In this document: in pieces, positions 54,001 through 63,000 of the stretch
How positions within the stretch are numbered: the stretch's first letter is position 1
Layout: every line of letters begins with the position of its first letter
Assembly: GCF_964656455.1 (NCBI RefSeq)
Contig: NC_135722.1
Span: forward strand, 110,242,234 to 110,306,233
Source of the DNA: Halichoerus grypus
Taxonomy: Eukaryota; Chordata; Mammalia; Carnivora; Phocidae
Length of the DNA stretch: 64,000 nucleotides
Direction of reading: 5' to 3'
Translations under genes and position numbers: made by a program
The notes under the pieces: generated by a model
Told to the model about the DNA's origin: nothing
The model's database searches: none
What the model saw: the letters and a program-made list of their open reading frames with translations, nothing else

Positions 54001-57000
54001 ACCCCTGAGTAAAACCCATACCACACATGCTCTGAAACACAATTTTACACTAGGTAACATTATTACTTTTCTTTTCTTTGAAGAGAAACCATTCACTTGC
54101 CTGAAGACAAAAGGCTATTGATCATCTCCAGAAACGCAGGATGCACGAACTGGTAATCCTCAAGAAGCAGAACCACCTGCTGGGCTTCAATCCCTGCAAG
54201 ATGCAGCACCTGCGCGGAAAGTGACAACAGAGGTCTTCGCACCCATTACAGGTGTGGGGCCCAGCTAAAAACCGCCATTCTTCACGCAAATAACGTCTTT
54301 CTTTTCTTTTTCTCTCTTTCTTTCTTTGTAATCAAAATTAAAAATCAAACTTCAGCCATATAGTTTGGAAGGTAAATCCAGTCCATGAACAAACAGTTGG
54401 GGAAATGTTAATATGATTTCACAGCTAAGACAGACGATCATTTTTAAATACACCCACCTGTGTCCTATATAAATTCTGTCCTTTTATCTTCCATGTCCAC
54501 CTAGCCTCTCTGTACATAAAAATATAATTTTCTAATAACCACGGGGAAAATCATCATCCATATTAAAGACTACGATGTATATCAGAGACATAATGGTCTC
54601 TGAAGGCTTTTAGAATAACAAGTAATTGTGCTTTAAAACGAAATAAAGCAAAGGATTTGAGTAACTCACGTGTTTGAGATCATTTTTGAACTGCTTCAGT
54701 TCATAGCCTCTGGAAATCTTTGGAGAAAACAGCACGGCTCCATGCATATGACTGACCAGGGAAGTAATGGTCCGCCGGCCCACGCCACTCCGTCCTGCCA
54801 GGAGGAGGGAGCCTCCAGGGAAGCTCAGCACCCTGTCGATCCGAGACATATACTCCAGCACTTCTTGGAAAAGTAAAATATCTAAATTCTGGCTATCTCG
54901 TCCATAATGAATGAGGCCCTTTTAAAAAACCACAAAGAATATTTTATCATTAATATATGCCCCATTACATAACAAAAATGTTATCTAGAGGAAGGCTTAC
55001 ACTTCTGATACACTCTGGAAAAGGGGCTAAGTGGCGGTGTGTCATCTTATGCTCCACGGCCTACCAGCAATCCAGCTCTTCTACGAAAAACCTTGTGTGA
55101 TACCAAACACGTTCAAGAGCTCACAGTCATCAGATGCCTGCGGGACGCTGCTGATACGGCGGGAAAGACGTAGGGAGACACAGCAGGCTAATTACAAAAA
55201 CTTCAAAAACTCTCAAATTTTACTAGTTGTTTCAACTCAGATCAGTGTGTGCAGACCATAAAACCTAGTATTGTGAACTCCTGCTGGTGCGCACTGCAGG
55301 GGAATGAATCCAGAGCCCCCGTGCGGGCCGCCCCACCAGCAACTGTGCGTCAGCGCGAGGGACGCCAGGCGCTGCAGCCGTAACAGCTTCCAGCACACCC
55401 AGACTCGGCAGCATCCACCCCACGCACAGCACGAGCTTTTCTGGATATAAAATCCACACTCGCTTCCAAAGCAAATCATCATACATATAACACTGTTTCT
55501 CCTTCTTATATTGTCTAATTTCACAAAGAAGAACGAACTAAACACATCTCTAGTAGAGTGCGCCTCAGTTTCAGTGAACCAGCGCACCACCACCACCTGG
55601 GAGCCCGGGAGAAATGGGGAATGAGACTTCCTCAGGCTGCGACCCAGGAGGCAGCGTATTTCCTGGTTCTCAAAGTGATTCTAATGCTCGCTGAACTTGG
55701 ACACCACTGCTCTAGGATGATTTTCCAATTAATATTAAACCTCATTAGTAATTCCAACATCAGATACATTTTGCCAACATGTACCTTGGCCATCTTACCC
55801 ATATCTGTGTGAGTACGGGAGCATTTAGTCAGATCTACCACAACAGACCACACCCCACAAGAACCAGCTCGGTCTATTGTATAATCTTTGTCTGCCTCGG
55901 AAACCTTACAACAAATATTTCTTAAATGACTACAATCATAACCAAATCCCAATTCAAACTCATGATTCAGATTATACCTTTCTCTTTTTTTTAAAGATTT
56001 ATTTATCTGAGAGAGCAGCACACACATGAGATCACACACGCACGCGCGAAGGGGGAGGGGGGCGAGGGGGGCAGAAGGAGAAGCAGACTCCCCGCTGAGC
56101 AGGGAGCCCGACTCGGGACTTGATCCCAGGACCATGAGCCGAAGGCAGACACCCAACCGACTGAGACACCCAGGCGTCCCAAGATTATACCTTTCTAATA
56201 ACATCCTTGAGATCCGCAGAATTCAGTTTTCCGAGTGGTTTTCCATGGGGAGGCAGTGGCTGTCCTGGGGCCACCCTTGTTCCTGAGTTGTGTCGGGCTC
56301 CCCATGTAACATAGAAACTGTCTGCAGAAATGAAAGGTATTTTTGGTTTTATACGTGTATTGGTAATGGCAGCACCAGGAAATACACTGTCCGTTAAATT
56401 ATTTTTCAGTTAATCCTCCGAATACGATCATCCCCAGAAACGCGAAAGTAAATTACAGTGTGCCTGGTGAGACGATAAAGTCAGCTAAGATACAAAGACC
56501 TTACACTGCCATGTCAAACTTTCCCTGAAGAGTAGCTGATGTGTCCCCACTCCAGCCCTGACCCCCACCTCTCTCTCCTCAAACGAAGGGTCCTCCTCCG
56601 AGTGCTCCCCACTACTCTCCCTTGTGCTCTTTCTCCCTACTTCCCTCCCCTCCTCCACAATCTCCACATAAAATTGGCAACTAAAACAAACTCAAAACTC
56701 TCCTTGAGAAAGAACACAGATTTATAAATACCATCAAGAGCCCTAATTCTAAAATAAAGGAAAAAGTAACTGAATTTTAATTAGAAAACAAAAACCCCAC
56801 CACTTCCCTTATATTTATCTCCAGCAGCATCCTGTGACCACACAAGGAAAATCTGTTGACCGTTCTGCTGAACCTTTCCCTCCTGATCCGTTGGGGAGGG
56901 TGCTCCATAAAGCACCCTCCTTCTCATGTGCTCCGCTCAATGGCAGTTTTAGCTTCCCTGGACCCCAGCTCCTTCACGTCCTTCTCCTTTCCCTCATCAC

Positions 57001-60000
57001 TGCTTTTCCTACACTCTCCTCTCCCTGCAGAAACCTCTATAATCAAACTCTTACTTGGGAACAATGCTGCCATAACCGCCAAGTCCAAATCCCCGTCGTA
57101 GTCACTGCCCCCGTCATGACCTGGTGTGCGTTTGAAGCTTTTTCCTTAGATCTGTTGATCCTGATACTCAACAAGGCACAACCACCAGACCTCTCAGTTC
57201 TCTGCGTATCCCTTCTACTCTTATTTTCCCTGGATCTAAATTCAGTCCATTATTCTTTAATCCTAAACACTCCCCTTGAATTATTTAACCTTATTCTGTG
57301 GATTAAATTATCAACTACTGATATACCAAAACCCAGTCACCTATTGGCAAGTCTCCCGAGCTCTATCCTGGTCCCATACTTCCAACTGCTTAACAGACAT
57401 GTAATAAACATACAATGTTCATCACTAAACACCTGTGTTTAAGCACCGCACTTCCCGTTAGAGAGAAGTAGTAAGACAGATGCAACTGCTACCCTCACAG
57501 AGCTGATAAACTTGATGCACGTTCCCCAAAAGACACTCAAAGAGCCTGCAAACAGTGAAACACGTAGAGGACTGAACTCACTGTCTCCCCATGTCATCAG
57601 GTGTCACCTCAGCTACCGAAGGATCTCCCAGCTTGTGTCCTGCCATATGTCTCTGGCCATCCAGTACATCCTCACTAGCTCTTCCGGGGGAGTACATGGA
57701 AGAACTGCACAGCACCGTACCGCTCCCGTGGGGCCCGGAAAAGCAGCCAAACCCATCGAGGCCCCCGGACCTGGCTCCACTGACTGCGCGATTCTCCTTC
57801 TCTGCCCTGCGCTGTGCACGCCAGCTTCCTCATGCCTCTGAACCTATGCGGAGTCTTCCCCCTCGCCACGCAGCACCGTCATCCTTTAACATGATCTGAC
57901 TCTCCGTATCGCTCAAAAAATTTTAAATCTTAGTTGTTCCTCTAACAAAATATGTACAGAACTTATGTGCTGAAAACTACACAACACTGATGAAAGAAAG
58001 CAAAGAATATCTAAATAAATGGACAGATATATCATGTTCACAGACTTCATTATGTTGAGTCTTCAACATAATGAAGATGTCAATTCTCCCCAAACCAATA
58101 TACAGAGTTAATGCAATTCCTATCCAAAGCTTAGCAACATTACTTATAGATAAGATTATTCTAAAATATATAGAGAAAGGTAAAGAACTTAAGTAGCGAA
58201 AACAACTGTAAAAAAGAAGACAGCAGGAGAAGTCAGTCTACCCAACTTCAAGATTTCTAAACTAATGAAAACAGGTGGTGCTTGTGGGAGGACAGACATG
58301 TAACTGAGGTAACAGGATGGAGAACCAAGAGAGATGTTCACACAACTATTCTGACAAAGTGCAAAGCAACTCGAGGAAGAAAAGTTCCCTTTTCAGTAAA
58401 CAGTGCCGGAGCAAGTGGTCATCCGTCGGCAAAGAAGGTGACCCGAGGCCTCACTCTTCACACAGACATTAACTCAAAGTGGACCACTGACTTAAAACAA
58501 AACCATAAAACTTTTCGGAAAAAAACACAGGAGAAAATCTTTAAGAACTAGGACCAAATAGAGTTCTTAAACTTGACACCAAAAGATCCTGAAAAAAAAT
58601 TACTAAGTTGTACTTGATAAAATTAAAATATTTAGCTGTCAGAGACCCTATTAAAAGAATGGAAAGACAAGCGAAAGAGCGGGAGAATATGTTTGCAAAC
58701 CTCATATTTAACAAAAAACTAGCATCCATAATATATAAAGAACTCTCAAAACTCATTAATAGAAAACGATAAACCGTCCAATTAGAAAATGAGCAAGTCA
58801 CAGAAAGAGACACTGCACTTATTCAGAGACAGCACGTGAGCACATGAAAGATGCTCGAGCGCATCTGCTGTTGGCAGAATGCAAATTAAAGCCACAGTGA
58901 TGTACCCACACGCACTTACCACAGTGGCTAAAATAAAACAGTGTGACAAAAGCAAAGGCAAGTGTGCGGAGCAACTAGATTACTCACATGTTGCTGACGG
59001 GAGTGTAAAATGATCCAGCCGTTCTGGAAAAGAGCAGGGCAGTGTGCTTTACAAACCAAGCACAAGAGCACCATGCCCTGCAACTGCACTCCTGAGCACT
59101 TATCCCAGAAAAACAAAAGTGCATGTTCACACAACCATCTCTACATGAACTGCTTAGCAGCTTTCATCCTAATAGTCAAAAACAGAAAATAACCCAGACG
59201 CCCTTCAACAGGTAAATGGTTCAAGAAATGGTAGTACCTCTGAATACCCACTCATCAATAGAAAGGAACAAAGTACTGAGACTCACAGCAACCTGTGTGT
59301 GTCTCCAGAGAATTATTCTGAGTGAAAATAAGATGCTCGAAATGACAAATTAAATACAGACCAGGCTGGCGGTCTCCAGAGGCGTGGAGATGGCCACAGC
59401 AGGGCAGCAGGACAGATAACTCCGAGTATTAACTGTGTCAATGTCCATACCCTGGTTGTGAGGCTCCACCATAATTCTGCCAAATGTGACCATCAAGAGA
59501 AACCAAGTAAAAGCTACACACACTCTGCATGAATTCTTACAATTGTATGTTAATGTGCAATTATCACAAAATAAATTCATCTTTTTATTTCAAGGTTTCA
59601 AAGTAACTCCCTCAAAAAAAATTAACCCTTCTACACACTACTATCTAGCATTTATCCCAAATATATTTAGAAAAGTTATACTAATTGTAAAACACTTCAT
59701 GTTCTATTCTAATTATCAGTTTAACCATCTACTTGCACAAATCTCGTGGCATCTAAACACACCAACAATGGTTATCACTGTGAGTAAGGGCTTTCACATC
59801 TCTATCTGCCACTGGATTACACGTTTCTTGAGCACAGAATGTATCTAGCTTATTTCCAAGTCTTCCAAGATTACATTTTTCTTAACAAATTAATATTCCA
59901 CTATGTGAAAATCCTACTTGCCCAGATATGACATTTATCAAGCCTGTATTTTTAAAAAATGCAACCTTTCCTTGAAAAGTAAAACAGTGAGGGGGAAAAA

Positions 60001-63000
60001 AGCTTGTACTACTTACTGAGTCCTACAAAGGAGACCCTGAAAGATAACAAATTCTAGAGAATTCAGATACCCAATAAGACACTGCTACTGTCTAATGCCC
60101 AAAGAACATGCTACTTTCTTTGCAAGAAGAGATACCATTCAGGCAATTCTCAGTCTGAGAAAGATGGTGCCATTTAAGAAACGAAACCTGCCCCCACTAA
60201 GCAAGGACAGCTACAGGTCACACGAACAAAGCCTCACTCAGAATGAGCCAACTCTGAGCTGCGACCAGGGCTCGCTCTCGCATTTCATCCTGCCCCGGCT
60301 TCTCCAACTCATTTCCTGATTCTGAAACTCAAGCCGCACCTCGAAAATCCCTCTGCCAACCTCCTCATCTTCCTCATCTTCGAAATCCCCTTCGGCCTAT
60401 GCAATTACGACCGGGGGGCAATACCGAATCTGGCAGGACAGAACGCACTCCATGGGATATTTCTAGCTTTACGGTCTAACCGGACAGAACCTCATTCTGT
60501 AGCTTGAAAGCGGTTAAGAAATACTTCGACGATACGGTCTTGTATCAAAGGTCCTTCCGCCACGACAGTTTTCAGACAGTTTTCAGATCACACGCACTAC
60601 TCCCATAGCAGTTTTCAAAATGCAAGTTGGTTGTTAAGTGGTAACAGTTGCAAATGCAACTGAGCTGCTCTGAGTGAGCGGTGTTACGCTTTATTTATCC
60701 TAACTGTGGCTGAAGCTGAAGACAAGAGTACATAAGAAGTTCTGTGCTGGTGACATGATTTACTTTTAAGCAAAAGTTAATTATAATCAAATATGGATTT
60801 TCCCAATGATCTTTAAGTCTCATACACGTACGGCTTTAAATAAAACCTTTATTAATAAAAATCCCTCAGGAAACCTAATTTTGAATTGCAGATATAAAAC
60901 ACTATGGCCTGAATCCAAGAAAACAATTATTGTCACTATATTTTATTTATATTTATTTAGAAATCTAGCAAAAAGGAAAAAGCGGCCCCTTACAGTAAAA
61001 ACAACATTAAAATTACCCAAACGTTTTATTTACACAGAAATATGAAATCATGCTATTAGCAAGAAAAGTTTAACAATTCTTGTAACATTTATATATTACA
61101 TAAACTCCATAACTATATTACCTGCCATATTGTCTAATATATCTGAGCCCCAATCTCCTTGAAACACAGACGTTAAAATGCTGTCAAATAAGTGAAGTTC
61201 CTTGGCACCAACAATTTTGTCACGAAATAAGCGCCGTGCTTCATAAGCTACGATTTCTAATACATAATCTAGTGGGTGATTTGAGGATCCTAAAAAAGAC
61301 AACATTTTCTTTAGTTGTAATAGAATTCAAATGACTTGCAGATGGTCTATCTCAACATAATACTAGAAAGAGAGAATAAAAATCTGCATACCGTCAGGTT
61401 GGCGTCAGATAAGTACAAGAAAAGGGAAAAAAGGTAAAATTCAATGTGTTATTAATAAGTTGTTTTGATTATTTAAAGAATATATTAAGCATCATTATCT
61501 CTAGTTGTTCAATAAAAATACTAATTCCAAAAAGCATATTAAACATCACTAACAATTTTATTTTTCCCCAAATCAAATTTTACCAGCGACAATCATAAAC
61601 AGTTTAGAACACACACACACACACACACACACGCACACTCATGCATACACACACAGATACACTATGGCATTCCAAAGAAAGAAAAGCAATTTGAAATCAT
61701 AAAAGTAAAACTTACCTCCTTCTAAATCATATCTGAATAAGCCAAGAACCCACTGGGTAAGGATGCAAGGAGTAAAGAAATAGTGACTATGATCATCAAC
61801 TGTAAATTTGGCCCGCACCTGGAAAAGAAAATAAAGTCAACTGTCTGTTCTCATTTTCTAAATACATAATATACATTTTATTTATAATGTATTTCCAAAT
61901 ATATAATGCTATAAATTTTTCAGTCACCACACTCACAGGAATGCCCAATTTCTACTAGTGAGGAGAAACTATATTTCATTAGAACTGATTTCCTTAGTTA
62001 TCTCATACATTATATTTTACCCATTTAAAAACATTCTCTAAGAGGGGTATTTATAGGCTTCAACAAACTGCCAAATGTTGTCCAAGAAAAAATAAAAGGT
62101 TAAAAAGCCCTGCTGAGCAAAGGCACTCAAGGAGGGTGAAGCTAAGCTTTACACACAGTGGTTGCAATTCCAAGGCGCTCCCGGGTCCGGGACAGACATG
62201 TTTGCTAACGGCAGGAGCCACAGAGCTGTCTCGTGTTCAGTCACCGATCCCGAACGGATCAAAGTGCAACTCCTGATACATGCCCCGTGAGAGCCTGTGC
62301 CTTCCTCCTCATGGACAGGACCCACTGCTCTCGTTCCGGCCTTGATCACTGAGCTTCCGAATTCATTTAGAAAGTAATCAATGCTTTCTAACTTCTCCTG
62401 CCCCACATCTACTCCAACACTGCCAAAAGCATCTTCCACAAACACTTCCCTAACTTCCGCATGCTGTCCCCTTGACCTCGGAAGATCTTCTTTCATCTCC
62501 AGCCACTCTGGGAATTTCTATTAACTGTTCAAAACTCACATCACATTTCGGGGCGCCTGGGTGGCTCAGTCGGTTGATTTCTTGATTTTGGCTCAGGTCG
62601 TGATCTCAGGGTCGTGAGATCGAGGCCCGCGTCAGGCTCTGTGCTGAGCGTGGAGTCTGCTTCAGATCCTCCCTCTCCCTCTGCCCCTCCCCCCACCACG
62701 GTGCACACTCTCTCTCTCTCTCTAATAAATAAATACATCTTCCAAAACAAACAAACTCAGGTCACATTTCACCTCCTCTTAACAACTACCACACAGCAGA
62801 GTCACTTCCTTCCTCTTCCACGCTATTTATAACTTGTGCCTATTGTCACAGTTCCACTACTCATCACACTGTAGTAATAATTTATTTATGGGACCAGGTT
62901 CCTGACTGGTCTGTAAGCTTCCAGAAAACAGAGACTCAGGCCTCTCTGCATCCCTAGGACTGGCACGAGAAAAGAAGGTATTGAATAAATGTCTTCTGTG

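Larger units (their letters stand above)
51216..54100 (-). other. DYNC2H1: GC-AG intron
   Basis: Begins gcaagt at 54100 and ends gtag at 51216. Holds two Can-SINEs and an L2. 52490-53716 shows nothing recognisable. Confidence 0.9.
54919..56190 (-). other. DYNC2H1: Intron with Can-SINE at its 5' splice site
   Basis: Starts gtataatct at 56190, with a SINE from 56181. A MER5-like piece lies at 55560-55722. 54919-55550 shows nothing recognisable. Confidence 0.75.
56322..61121 (-). other. DYNC2H1: Intron with LINE-1 and L2-like sequence
   Basis: 59590-61121 is without recognisable repeats. 56840-57440 is pyrimidine-rich; 57350-57430 faintly resembles L2 (ccatacttccaactgcttaa), a weak call. No gene. 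Confidence 0.6.

Noticed and set aside
55632..56204. 190-codon minus-strand open frame
   Set aside because: Translates the Can-SINE and flanking intron; only its first residues touch the true exon region, in another frame.
56834..57442. 202-codon open frame
   Set aside because: Leucine/serine/proline composition expected from pyrimidine-rich sequence; no known domain. Possibly L2-like.
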